From Pseudonocardia oceani (GTDB lineage: Bacteria; Actinomycetota; Actinomycetes; Mycobacteriales; Pseudonocardiaceae): a stretch of DNA of 64,000 bases. Shown here one piece after another: positions 34,205-42,484 of this stretch. Both the position numbers and the translations under genes were made by a program. The DNA is taken from the NCBI RefSeq assembly GCF_019263585.2, contig NZ_JADQDF010000001.1, positions 4,784,501 to 4,848,500 of the forward strand, given 5' to 3'. The notes below the pieces were generated by a model that saw nothing but the letters and a program-made list of their open reading frames with translations, was not told the origin of the DNA and ran no database searches. Numbering within the stretch: position 1 is the stretch's first letter; every line of letters begins with the position of its first letter.

Positions 34205-37200
34205 ATGCAGCCGCTCCCCGAAGGTGTCTACGAGTCGCTGCGCACCGCGGCCCTGGACGCCGAGCTCGCCCGGTCCGACGAGCTGACGCCGCACTTCGCG
34301 GCCATCGACCCCGCCGACGAGCCGCACGTGCTCGCCCGGCACGTGGGAGCGGTGGTGCAGCGGGCGCTCGCCGGGGAGCGGGACCCGGCGCGCCGGCTCG
34401 CTCTGGTCAACGACCTGCTCGGGCGGGTCGCGGCCGAGGACGAGCGCGTCGACGGCAGCGCCGAGCACCTCGTCACGATGAGCCGCCGGGCCGCGCCCGG
34501 GGTGCACCGGCTGGAGCGCCCGCTGACGCCGCTGTCGTCGGCCGCGCTGCTCACGAACGCGCGCGGCGAGCCGTCGCTGATTACGGAGCTGCGCGCCGAG
34601 CTGGCGTCGGCCGACCGCGTCGACCTGCTCTGCGCGTTCGTCCGGTGGGCCGGCATCCGCGTGCTGGAGGAGCAGCTCGACGACCTGCACCGTCGGGGTG
34701 TCCCGTTCCGCGTCATCACCACGACCTACGTCGGTGCCACCGAGCAGCGGGCCGTCGACGCGCTGGTGCGCCGCTTCGGCGGGCACGTCAAGGTCAGCTA
34801 CGAGACCACGACCACGCGGCTGCACGCCAAGGCGTGGCTGTTCCGGCGGAACTCCGGTTTCGACACGGCCTTCGTCGGCAGCAGCAACCTGTCGCGGTCG
34901 GCGCTGGTGGACGGGCTGGAGTGGAACGTCCGGCTGTCGTCGATCGCCACGCCCGATCTCGTCCGCAAGTTCGCGGGCACGTTCGACAGCTACTGGGCCG
35001 ACCCGTCGTTCGTCGACTACGACCCGGACCGCGACGCGGTCCGCCTCCGCGAGGCCCTGGGCCGCGACCGCATCGAGGTCTCGGCGGTGTCCGGGCTGGA
35101 GGTGCGCCCGCACCCGCACCAGTCGACGATCCTCGACGCGCTCGACGCCGAGCGGACCCTGCACGACCGGCACCGCAACCTCGTCGTGGCCGCGACCGGC
35201 ACGGGCAAGACGGTGGCGGCGGCTCTCGACTACGCCCGGCTGCGTACCACCCTGCCCCGCGCGCGCCTCCTGTTCGTGGCGCACCGCAGGGAGATCCTGG
35301 AGCAGTCGCGGCGGATGTACCGCGAGGTGCTGGCCGACGGGACGTTCGGGGAGGTCCACGTCGGGGGCGAGCGGCCGGAGCGGTGGGAGCACGTGTTCGC
35401 GAGCGTGCAGTCGCTCGCGGCGTACGGGGTGGAGCGCCTGCCCGCCGACCACTTCGACGTCGTCGTGGTCGACGAGTTCCACCACGCCGAGGCGCCCACG
35501 TACCGCCGGCTGCTCGACCACCTCGCACCCCGGGAGCTGCTCGGCCTCACCGCGACGCCCGAGCGCACCGACGGCACGGACGTCCGCGAGCGGTTCGGCG
35601 GCCGCACCGCCTACGAGCTGCGGCTGTGGGACGCGCTGAGCGCCGACCTGCTCGTGCCGTTCCACTACTTCGGCGTCGCCGACGACGTGGACCTGCAGGG
35701 CATCGAGTGGAAGCGCGGCTCCTACGACGTCGCCTCGCTCGACGCGGTCTACACCGGCAACGACGCGCGGGCGGCGAAGGTCCTGCGCGAGACCGTCGAC
35801 AAGGTCACCGACGTGCACCGGATGCGGGCGCTCGGGTTCTGCGTCTCGGTCGCCCACGCCCGCTACATGGCGGAGGTGTTCAACCGGAAGGGGATCGCCA
35901 GCCTGGCCGTCGACGGCTCCACGCGGGCGGCGGAGCGGGCGGAGGCGCTGCGGAAGCTGCGGAGCCTGGAGGCCAACTGCCTGTTCGCGGCCGACCTGTT
36001 CAACGAGGGCCTCGACCTCCCCGAGATCGACACCGTCCTGTTCCTGCGCCCCACGCAGAGCGCCACGGTGTTCCTGCAGCAGCTCGGGCGCGGGTTGCGA
36101 CGGGCCCGCGGGAAGGCCGTGCTCACCGCGCTCGACTTCATCGGGCAGCACCGCAGGGAGTTCCGCTTCGACGTCCGCTACCGGGCGCTCACCGGCAGCA
36201 CCCGCAAGGGGCTCGTCGAGGACGTCGAGCGCGGCTTCCCGTTCCTGCCGTCCGGGTCGCAGCTGGTGCTGGACCGGGTCGCCGAGAAGATCGTGCTCGA
36301 CAACGTCGAGCAGCAGTTGCGGGTCACGCGCCGCGCACTCGTCGCGGACGTGCGCTCGCACGGCGACCTGTCGCTGCAGCGCTACCTGGAGGAGTCGGGT
36401 CGGGAGCTCGCCGACGTCTACCGGGCGGGTTCCTGGACCGGCCTCCGGCGCGAGGCGGGGCTGCCCGCGCCGCCCGCCGGCCCCGACGAGGACGCGCTGC
36501 TGCGCAAGGCCGTCGCGTTCGCCCACGTCGACGACCGGGAACGGGCCGAGGTCTACGCCGCGCTGGCCCGTCCCGACGGCCCCGCCTACGACGCGCTGAC
36601 CGACCGGGAGCGGTGCCTGGCCCGGATGCTGTTCTTCCTCCTGTGGCCCGACCGCGGCGGCCACGCCTCCTACCAGGAGGGGCTCGAGCACCTGCGCCGC
36701 CACCCGGCGGTGTGCGCCGAGATCGGCGAGCTGGTGGCGCTGCGGTTCGACCGCGCCCGGCAGGTGCCGCGCCCACTGGGGGAGGGGTTGCTGCACGTCC
36801 CGCTGCTCAGCCACGCGCACTACCGGCGCGAGGAGGTGCTCGCCGCGCTCGGGTGGGCGTCGATGACGCGCAAGGCCCACGGGCACGCGCAGGGCGTGGC
36901 GTGGGCGCCGGAGACCGCGACCGACGCACTGCTGGTCAACCTGCGCAAGACCGAGCGCGACTTCTCGCCCACCACGATGTACCGGGACTTCGCGCTGAGC
37001 CCGGACCGGTTCCACTGGGAGTCGCCCAACGCGACGACGGTCGCCTCAGTACCCGGGCAGCGGTATCTCACCGGGGCGTCCCACGTCGCACTGTTCGTGC
37101 GGGAGTCGCCGACCGACGAGCTCGGCCCGGCGCCGTTCCTGTGCCTGGGGCTGTGCCGCTACGTCGAGCACACCGGGGAGCGGCCCATCGCGATCACGTG

Positions 37201-37261
37201 GGAGCTGGCGCGGCCGATGCCGGGCGAGGTCTTCCGGACGGCGTCGGTGGTGGCGTCGTAG
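34205..37261 (+). CDS. PLD-nuclease/DEAD helicase fusion with DUF3427
   Basis: 1,018 residues. Residues ~120-275: phospholipase D-like nuclease domain with the HKD-type motif LHAKAWLFRRNSGF followed by GSSNLSRSAL. ~310-640: SF2 helicase, Walker A AATGTGKTVAAALDYA (~329), DEFHHAEAPTYRRL (~422), LTATPERTDG (~448) and motif VI QQLGRGLRRARGK (~625). The C-terminal ~130 residues match DUF3427 (TMYRDFALSPDRFHWESPNA, YLTGASHVALFVRE). The domain set is that of stand-alone restriction-like helicases found in defence islands; it may act on invading or damaged DNA, but the role is not established. Monocistronic by spacing. It lies 2.4 kb before the larger helicase/methylase locus. Confidence 0.92.
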   Translation: MQPLPEGVYESLRTAALDAELARSDELTPHFAAIDPADEPHVLARHVGAVVQRALAGERDPARRLALVNDLLGRVAAEDERVDGSAEHLVTMSRRAAPGVHRLERPLTPLSSAALLTNARGEPSLITELRAELASADRVDLLCAFVRWAGIRVLEEQLDDLHRRGVPFRVITTTYVGATEQRAVDALVRRFGGHVKVSYETTTTRLHAKAWLFRRNSGFDTAFVGSSNLSRSALVDGLEWNVRLSSIATPDLVRKFAGTFDSYWADPSFVDYDPDRDAVRLREALGRDRIEVSAVSGLEVRPHPHQSTILDALDAERTLHDRHRNLVVAATGTGKTVAAALDYARLRTTLPRARLLFVAHRREILEQSRRMYREVLADGTFGEVHVGGERPERWEHVFASVQSLAAYGVERLPADHFDVVVVDEFHHAEAPTYRRLLDHLAPRELLGLTATPERTDGTDVRERFGGRTAYELRLWDALSADLLVPFHYFGVADDVDLQGIEWKRGSYDVASLDAVYTGNDARAAKVLRETVDKVTDVHRMRALGFCVSVAHARYMAEVFNRKGIASLAVDGSTRAAERAEALRKLRSLEANCLFAADLFNEGLDLPEIDTVLFLRPTQSATVFLQQLGRGLRRARGKAVLTALDFIGQHRREFRFDVRYRALTGSTRKGLVEDVERGFPFLPSGSQLVLDRVAEKIVLDNVEQQLRVTRRALVADVRSHGDLSLQRYLEESGRELADVYRAGSWTGLRREAGLPAPPAGPDEDALLRKAVAFAHVDDRERAEVYAALARPDGPAYDALTDRERCLARMLFFLLWPDRGGHASYQEGLEHLRRHPAVCAEIGELVALRFDRARQVPRPLGEGLLHVPLLSHAHYRREEVLAALGWASMTRKAHGHAQGVAWAPETATDALLVNLRKTERDFSPTTMYRDFALSPDRFHWESPNATTVASVPGQRYLTGASHVALFVRESPTDELGPAPFLCLGLCRYVEHTGERPIAITWELARPMPGEVFRTASVVAS

Positions 37262-37267
37262 CCCACC

Positions 37268-37296
37268 TTGACGCAACTCCCTGGTTGCCATACTGT
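37268..37296 (+). promoter_or_regulatory. Promoter and ArsR-type operator of AHSA1-ArsR-DUF899 operon
   Basis: TTGACG (37268-37273) and TACTGT (37291-37296) are 17 bases apart, a good sigma-70-type promoter. GCAAC (37273-37277) and GTTGC (37284-37288) form a dyad between the two boxes, and GTTGC recurs at 37109 + 204 = 37109-37113 is not meant: the extra copy is at 37309-37313, near the ribosome-binding site. The local AT content is unusual for the region. Autorepression by the ArsR protein encoded second in the operon is the likely use. Confidence 0.6.
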
Positions 37297-37330
37297 CGCA
37301 ATCGTTCAGTTGCTACTCAAGGAGGCAGAC

Positions 37331-37777
37331 ATGGGGTTCCCCGACCGCATCGAGCGGACCGTCGAGATCGCCCGCCCACCCGCCGACGTGTGGGCCGCGC
37401 TCACCACCGCCGACGGCCTCGCCGCGTGGTTCGGCGAGACGGTCACGATCGACCTGCGCCCGGGCGGCGCGGCCGAGATGTCGTGGAGCAGCGGCGACGT
37501 CGCGCGGATGCGGGTCGAGCGCGTCGAGGAGCCGTCGGTGTTCGCCTTCACCTGGCACATCAACGGCCTGCCCGAGGACGACCCGCGCCGCACCTACGTC
37601 GAGTTCACCCTGGAGGAGTTGACGCTGGAGGAGGCCGGGCCGGGCACGCGCCTGACGGTGGTCGAGTCCGGGTTCGGGCAGCTGCCCGACGACGCGCACG
37701 CGAAGGCGTTCGGCGGCAACACCGAGGGCTGGGCGAGCGAGCTGGGCGAGCTGGTCGCCCACCTCGATGCCGCCTGA
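37331..37777 (+). CDS. SRPBCC/AHSA1-domain protein
   Basis: 148 residues; ATG at 37331 with GGAGG six bases upstream. START-like hydrophobic-ligand fold: IERTVEIARPPADVWAALTT, LAAWFGETVTIDLRPGGAAE and TEGWASELGELVAHL, the standard pattern of AHSA1 (activator of Hsp90 ATPase-like) proteins that pair with ArsR regulators. Stop overlaps the ArsR start by 11 bases. Ligand unknown. Despite the family name there is no reason to link it to HtpG. Confidence 0.9.
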   Translation: MGFPDRIERTVEIARPPADVWAALTTADGLAAWFGETVTIDLRPGGAAEMSWSSGDVARMRVERVEEPSVFAFTWHINGLPEDDPRRTYVEFTLEELTLEEAGPGTRLTVVESGFGQLPDDAHAKAFGGNTEGWASELGELVAHLDAA

Positions 37778-38123
37778 CCCCGCGCCGGGCGAGGACGTCG
37801 AGGCCGTCGCCGAGCAGGTGTTCGTCGCCCTCGCCGACCCGACCCGCCGCGCGGTGCTCGCGTCGCTCGCGTCCGGCGGCCCCGCCACGGCCACCGACCT
37901 GGCCGGCCGCCTGCCCATCACCCGGCAGGCGATCGCCAAGCACCTGGCCCTGCTCGCGGACGCGGGGCTCGTCACCGCCGAGCCGGGGGAGCGGCGCCGC
38001 GTGCGCTACCGGCTCCGCTCGGCACCGATGCAGGTGGCGCAGCAGTTCCTCGCCGCGCTGGCCCGCGACTGGGACGGCCCGCTCGACCGCCTCACCCACC
38101 ACCTCGGAGGACCCCGTGACTGA
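37767..38123 (+). CDS. ArsR-family regulator
   Basis: 118 residues with a winged HTH: FVALADPTRRAVLASLASGG, then ATDLAGRLPITRQAIAKHLA (recognition helix) and LVTAEPGERRRVRYRL (wing). No cysteine metal site is visible, so it is not a metal sensor of the usual kind; ArsR proteins beside AHSA1 genes probably respond to small organic molecules. It starts inside the AHSA1 gene and its end overlaps the DUF899 gene by eight bases. The dyads upstream of the operon are its likely target. Confidence 0.92.
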   Translation: MPPDPAPGEDVEAVAEQVFVALADPTRRAVLASLASGGPATATDLAGRLPITRQAIAKHLALLADAGLVTAEPGERRRVRYRLRSAPMQVAQQFLAALARDWDGPLDRLTHHLGGPRD

Positions 38124-38787
38124 GACCCTGCCCGCCCACCCGGTCGTCGACGCCGACGAGTGGGACGCCGCCCGCCGCGCGCTGCTCGTGCAGGAGAAGG
38201 AGCTCACCCGCGCCCGCGACGCCATGGCCGCGCGCCGGCGCCGGATGCCCTGGACGTCCGTCGAGCGGGAGTACGCGTTCGACGGCCCCGACGGCCGGGT
38301 GACCCTGCCCGACCTGTTCGACGGCCGCCGCCAGCTCATCGTGTACCGCGCCTTCCTGGAGGAGGGCGTGCACGGCTGGCCCGACCACGCCTGCCGCGGC
38401 TGCTCGCTGGTGGCCGACCAGGTCGCCCACGTCGCCCACCTGCACGCCCGCGACACGACCCTGGTCTTCGCCTCCCGCGCCCCGCAGCCCGACATCGCCC
38501 GGGTGAAGGAGCGGATGGGCTGGACGATGCCGTGGTTCACGATGCTCGACGGCTTCGACACCGACTTCGGCGTCGACCAGTGGCACGGCACCAACGCGTT
38601 CCTGCGCGACGGCGACCGCGTCTACCGCACGTACTTCGTCGACAACCGCGGCGACGAGGCGATGGGCGGGACGTGGAGCTACCTCGACATCACCGCCCTG
38701 GGCCGGCAGGAGTCGTGGGAGGACTCGCCCGAGGCCTACCCCCAGTCCCCGCCGTACGCGTGGTGGAACTGGCACGACACCTACTAG
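38116..38787 (+). CDS. DUF899 thioredoxin-like protein
   Basis: 223 residues from a GTG inside the ArsR gene. DUF899 features: LLVQEKELTRARDAMAARRR, VEREYAFDGPDGRVTLPDLF, HACRGCSLVADQVAHVAHLH with a CxxC-like CRGC, and the C-terminal ESWEDSPEAYPQSPPY with WWNWHD. Thioredoxin fold, probably a peroxidase or disulfide enzyme; substrate unknown. It is the third gene of the AHSA1-ArsR operon, a common actinobacterial set. Its stop overlaps the convergent AhpD-like gene by four bases. Confidence 0.9.
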   Translation: MTETLPAHPVVDADEWDAARRALLVQEKELTRARDAMAARRRRMPWTSVEREYAFDGPDGRVTLPDLFDGRRQLIVYRAFLEEGVHGWPDHACRGCSLVADQVAHVAHLHARDTTLVFASRAPQPDIARVKERMGWTMPWFTMLDGFDTDFGVDQWHGTNAFLRDGDRVYRTYFVDNRGDEAMGGTWSYLDITALGRQESWEDSPEAYPQSPPYAWWNWHDTY

Positions 38788-39404
38788 CCGACCAGGCCCG
38801 CCTCGTTGACCAGGGCCGCGGCGTGGCCTGCCTTCACCGCGGCGTCGCGGTTGACGGTGTCCATCGCCTCGCCCGGCGCGACGTCGCAGCCCATCGCGGC
38901 GTCGTTCATCACCCGGACCATGCCGACGAGGTGCGCGAGCCGCACCTCGTCGCGGTCGACGGGCAGCTGATCGCCGACGGCGAGGTGGATGATCCGGTCG
39001 ACCCACAGCGCCTCGCCGTGCATCCCGGCGTCCTCCAGGACCGTGCGCAGCCGCTCGGCCAGCCGCCGCGGCGGCAGCTCCTGCCAGGTCGCCAGGGTGG
39101 CGGCGTCGGCGGGGAAGAGGCGGCCGCGGTCGCGGAAGTAGATCAGCTCCAGCGCGTGGGCGTGCCCGTAGGCGCAGTAGGTGCAGCCGTTGAGCAGGGA
39201 GTACGCGACGCACGCCAGGTGCGTGCGCACCGGCCCGAGCACCCGCAGGGTCACCAGGTAGCGGGGCATGTTCGCGGCGAACCACCGCAGCGCCCCGGCC
39301 GCCCCCCGCTCCCGCACGATGGCCGGGATCATGCGCGGGGAGCAGTCCCACATCCACCGGCACAGTCCCTGGAGCGCACCGGTCACGAGGTCGTTCGCTG
39401 ACAT
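38784..39404 (-). CDS. AhpD/carboxymuconolactone decarboxylase-like protein
   Basis: 206 residues. The segment VRTHLACVAYSLLNGCTYCAYGHAHALEL carries a CTYC motif followed by a histidine, as in AhpD-type alkylhydroperoxidase disulfide reductases (CxxC-x3-H). The rest is helical. It may reduce peroxides with AhpC-like partners; the similarity to carboxymuconolactone decarboxylase is only in fold and does not link it to the cat genes. ATG start at 39404, with a palindrome at 39424-39434 in its promoter region. Confidence 0.78.
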   Translation of the reverse strand: MSANDLVTGALQGLCRWMWDCSPRMIPAIVRERGAAGALRWFAANMPRYLVTLRVLGPVRTHLACVAYSLLNGCTYCAYGHAHALELIYFRDRGRLFPADAATLATWQELPPRRLAERLRTVLEDAGMHGEALWVDRIIHLAVGDQLPVDRDEVRLAHLVGMVRVMNDAAMGCDVAPGEAMDTVNRDAAVKAGHAAALVNEAGLVG

Positions 39405-39423
39405 CCGAGCTCCTCACGCCGTG

Positions 39424-39434
39424 TAACGACGTTA
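39424..39434. promoter_or_regulatory. Palindrome upstream of AhpD-like gene
   Basis: TAACG-A-CGTTA, in the context GTGTAACGACGTTATCAC, lies 20 bases upstream of the minus-strand start at 39404. Such odd-centred palindromes are typical TetR operators. No TetR gene is adjacent, so the regulator may be elsewhere in the genome. Confidence 0.45.
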
Positions 39435-39457
39435 TCACTCCACCGGGGCGGACGTCA

Positions 39458-39556
39458 CGGTTCGGTGTCGAGGTCATCGGCGGGATCGTCAACAGCGGCA
39501 TCGGCGACCAGATTCGGGCCTGGGAGTGGATGGACGACGGCATGCCGCCGAGCTGA
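39458..39556 (+). other. Short C-terminal-like open segment at left edge of the accessory region
   Basis: A 32-codon segment ending in TGA at 39554-39556 reads RFGVEVIGGIVNSGIGDQIR and then a Trp/Met-rich acidic end. It has ordinary protein composition but no start codon in phase upstream, so it looks like the tail of a gene whose front is missing. The family is not recognised; chance cannot be excluded. It lies between the AhpD-like gene and the SNF2 helicase. Confidence 0.3.
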
Positions 39557-39622
39557 CCTCCCTGTGGGCGCTACCAGGACACGCCCACTAACGTCCGGTG
39601 CTCGGCGAGGACGGGGGACCGG

Positions 39623-42484
39623 GTGCAGCAGGCGTTTGCCGCGGGTGGCGTGGTGGTCGTCCGCGACGAGGAGTGGGTCGTCTCCGCCAGCGACCGGGTC
39701 GGTGACGGGTGGCGCGTCCGCTGCCTGGGCAGCTCCGAGCTGGTGCGCGGGATGTCGGCCACGTTCTACGGTGCTCTCGACGACATCGCGCCCCTCGATC
39801 CCGCTGACGCCCTGCTGGTGCGTGACGACTCCCCGCAGTTCCGGCGCAGCCGGCTGTGGGTGGAGGCGGTGCTGCGCAAGACTCCGGTGCCGCTGCACGA
39901 GCCAGGACTGACGGTGAGCCGCGACATGCTGCTCGACCCCCTGGACTTCCAGCGTCAGGCCGTCGCCGAGGCGCTCGATCCGGCTCGGTTGCGGCCGCGG
40001 CTGTTGATCGCCGACGCGGTGGGGCTGGGGAAGACCCTGGAGATCGGGATGATCCTGGCCGAGCTGGCCCGCCGGGGCCGCGCGGAGCGGGTGCTGGTGG
40101 TCACGCCGCGGCACGTGCTCGAGCAGATGCAGTACGAGCTGTGGACGCGGTTCGGGATCCCGCTGGTGCGGCTCGACTCCGAGGGGATCGCCCAGGTCCG
40201 CCGCAGGCTCCCGGCCAGTCGCAACCCGTTCACCTACTTCCCGAAGGTGATCGTCTCGATCGACACGCTCAAGTCGGCGCGCTACCGCTCGCACCTGGAG
40301 AAGCACCTGTGGGACGTCGTCGTGATCGACGAGTCGCACAACCTCACCAACCCCGGCACGCAGAACAACAAGCTGGCCCGGATCCTGGCGCAGAAGACCG
40401 AGGCGCTCATCCTGGCTTCGGCGACCCCGCACAACGGGAAGGCGGAGTCGTTCGCCGAGCTGATCGGCCTGCTCGACCCCACCGCGATCGTCGACCCCGA
40501 GCACTACGAGATGCGCGACATCGCCCACCTGTTCATCCGTCGGCACCGGCACTCCCCGGACGTCGACCGCGAGGTCGGCCACAAGTGGGCGAAGCGCCCC
40601 GAGCCGCAGGTCCTGCCCGTGTCCGCGAGCGCTGCCGAGGACGCGGTGGCCACCGAGCTGTCGCGGGTGTGGCTGCATCCCGAGGGTGAGTCGCCCGTGA
40701 CCGGCGCCGGTCGCCGGTTGTTCCCCTGGACGCTCGCGAAGGCCTTCCTGTCCTCGCCCGAGGCGCTGGCGGAGACGGTGGCGAACCGGACGAAGACGCT
40801 CGCGTCGAGCGGTGAGCTCCACACCGCGGAGGGCACGGCACTGACCCGGCTGGCGGAGCTGGTCGAGGGTGCGCTCGGCGGCGGCTCCGCGAAGCTCGAC
40901 GCGCTGGTGGAGCATCTCGGCTCGATCGGCGTCGGGCGCGGGAAGGAGACGCGGGTGGTGCTGTTCAGCGAGCGCGTCGCCACCCTGAAGTGGCTGCGCC
41001 GGGAGCTGCCTTCCCGGCTGAAGATGCCGGACGATGCCTTCGCGGTGCTGCACGGTGGCCTCGTCGACAAGGAACAGCACGCGGTCGTCGACGCCTTCCA
41101 GCGCTCGGCCACCCCGGTGCGCGTGCTGATCACCGGTGACGTCGCCAGCGAGGGCGTCAACCTGCACAAGCAGTGCAGCCGCCTCGTGCACGTCGACATC
41201 CCGTGGAGCCTGATCCGGATCGAGCAGCGCAACGGCCGCATCGACCGCTACGGACAGCTCGAGGAACCGCAGATCACCGCGCTCGCGCTGACGACGTCCG
41301 ACGAACGGTTCTCCGGCGACGTCCGCGTGCTCGCCCGCCTGCTCGCCAAGGAGCACACCGCGCACACCGCGCTCGGCGATGCCGCGTCACTGATGCGGCT
41401 GCACGACGTGGGCGCCGAGGAGGAGGCCGTGCGCCGGGCACTGGCCGAGGGCCGCTCGATCGACGAGATCGCACCCGATCCCGCACCCGACGGCCCCACG
41501 GTGGACGGCGACGTCGCCGAGAGCTTCGACGCCTTCTTCGACGCTCTCGGTGAGGACGTGGTGGACGCGCCGGCGGAGGCGGCGCAGCTCGGGCTGTTCG
41601 ACCGGCAGGTCGACTTCCTGCGCGAGGCCCTGTACGAGGCGTGCCCGGACCCGGCCGCGAGCGTCCGGGGCGGGGGAGTGGGGTGGACCGAGCACCCGGC
41701 GGAACAGCTGGTGGAGCTCGTGCCGCCGCCCGACCTGATGGCCCGGCTCAAGGTGCTGCCGCAGAGCTACCTCACCCAGCGCCAGGTCCGGGAGAAGCTG
41801 CTGCTGGCGGTCACCCCGGAGGCCGGCACCGAGTCGCTGCGCCGCGCGACGCAGGGCACGGCCGCCGGTGACCAGACCACGCAGTGGCCGCTCGCGCACT
41901 TCCTGTCCCCGCTGCATCCCGTGCTCGACTGGGCGGTCGACCGCGCGCTGAGCCGGCTCGGCCGCAACCAGGTGCCGGTGGCCACCGGCACCGTCGACGC
42001 CCCGACCGCGCTGGTGCTCGGCACGCTGACCAACGGCCGCGGGCAGGTGGTGCTGCGCGCGCTGGTCGGTATGGAGTTCTTCGCGCCGGCGGTGGCGCCG
42101 ATGGTGCACCCGGACGCCGTCGACGTGCTGGCGCGCGCCGGGTTCCGCACGGGTGCGGTGAACGCGAACGCCCCGCTCGATCTCGAGGTCCACCAGCCGC
42201 TGGTGCCCGCCGCGGTCGCGCAGATGCGCCAGTACATGTCGTTGCTCGCCACCGAGCGCGCGTCGACGATGGGGGAGCCGTTGCAGGCCGCCGCGCAGCG
42301 GATCGACGCGTGGCGCCGCGCGTCGCAGGCCCGGGCCGACGGGATGAGCGCCCAGCGGGCCGCGGCGCTGCGCCGGCGGATCGACCGCCACGGTGACGCC
42401 TCGACCGAGCTCGTGGCGTCCCTGAGCGCCCGGGCCGAACCGATGGTGCGGGTCCTGCTCCTTCTCGTCCCGGAGGGATCGTGA
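39623..42484 (+). CDS. SNF2/RapA-type helicase, DrmD-like
   Basis: 953 residues from a GTG with GGGGGA upstream. N-terminal ~110 residues form a small beta-rich domain. SF2/SNF2 core: Walker A ADAVGLGKTLEIGMILAELA (~residue 129), VVIDESHNLTNPGTQNNKLA (~235), ASATPHNGKAESFAELIGLL (~265) and helicase C motifs GDVASEGVNLHKQCSRLVHV with RIEQRNGRIDRYGQ (~506-545). The C-terminal ~350 residues have no recognised domain. The SATPHNG-type motif and partnership with a large adenine methylase are those of DrmD in class 1 DISARM; RapA-like and other phage-defence SNF2 helicases are alternatives. It overlaps the methylase by four bases. Confidence 0.92.
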   Translation: MQQAFAAGGVVVVRDEEWVVSASDRVGDGWRVRCLGSSELVRGMSATFYGALDDIAPLDPADALLVRDDSPQFRRSRLWVEAVLRKTPVPLHEPGLTVSRDMLLDPLDFQRQAVAEALDPARLRPRLLIADAVGLGKTLEIGMILAELARRGRAERVLVVTPRHVLEQMQYELWTRFGIPLVRLDSEGIAQVRRRLPASRNPFTYFPKVIVSIDTLKSARYRSHLEKHLWDVVVIDESHNLTNPGTQNNKLARILAQKTEALILASATPHNGKAESFAELIGLLDPTAIVDPEHYEMRDIAHLFIRRHRHSPDVDREVGHKWAKRPEPQVLPVSASAAEDAVATELSRVWLHPEGESPVTGAGRRLFPWTLAKAFLSSPEALAETVANRTKTLASSGELHTAEGTALTRLAELVEGALGGGSAKLDALVEHLGSIGVGRGKETRVVLFSERVATLKWLRRELPSRLKMPDDAFAVLHGGLVDKEQHAVVDAFQRSATPVRVLITGDVASEGVNLHKQCSRLVHVDIPWSLIRIEQRNGRIDRYGQLEEPQITALALTTSDERFSGDVRVLARLLAKEHTAHTALGDAASLMRLHDVGAEEEAVRRALAEGRSIDEIAPDPAPDGPTVDGDVAESFDAFFDALGEDVVDAPAEAAQLGLFDRQVDFLREALYEACPDPAASVRGGGVGWTEHPAEQLVELVPPPDLMARLKVLPQSYLTQRQVREKLLLAVTPEAGTESLRRATQGTAAGDQTTQWPLAHFLSPLHPVLDWAVDRALSRLGRNQVPVATGTVDAPTALVLGTLTNGRGQVVLRALVGMEFFAPAVAPMVHPDAVDVLARAGFRTGAVNANAPLDLEVHQPLVPAAVAQMRQYMSLLATERASTMGEPLQAAAQRIDAWRRASQARADGMSAQRAAALRRRIDRHGDASTELVASLSARAEPMVRVLLLLVPEGS

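Noticed and set aside
38784..39404. 4-carboxymuconolactone decarboxylase (pcaC) role for the AhpD-like gene
   Set aside because: Carries an AhpD-type CTYC motif, is far from the pca genes and the catechol route does not need PcaC.
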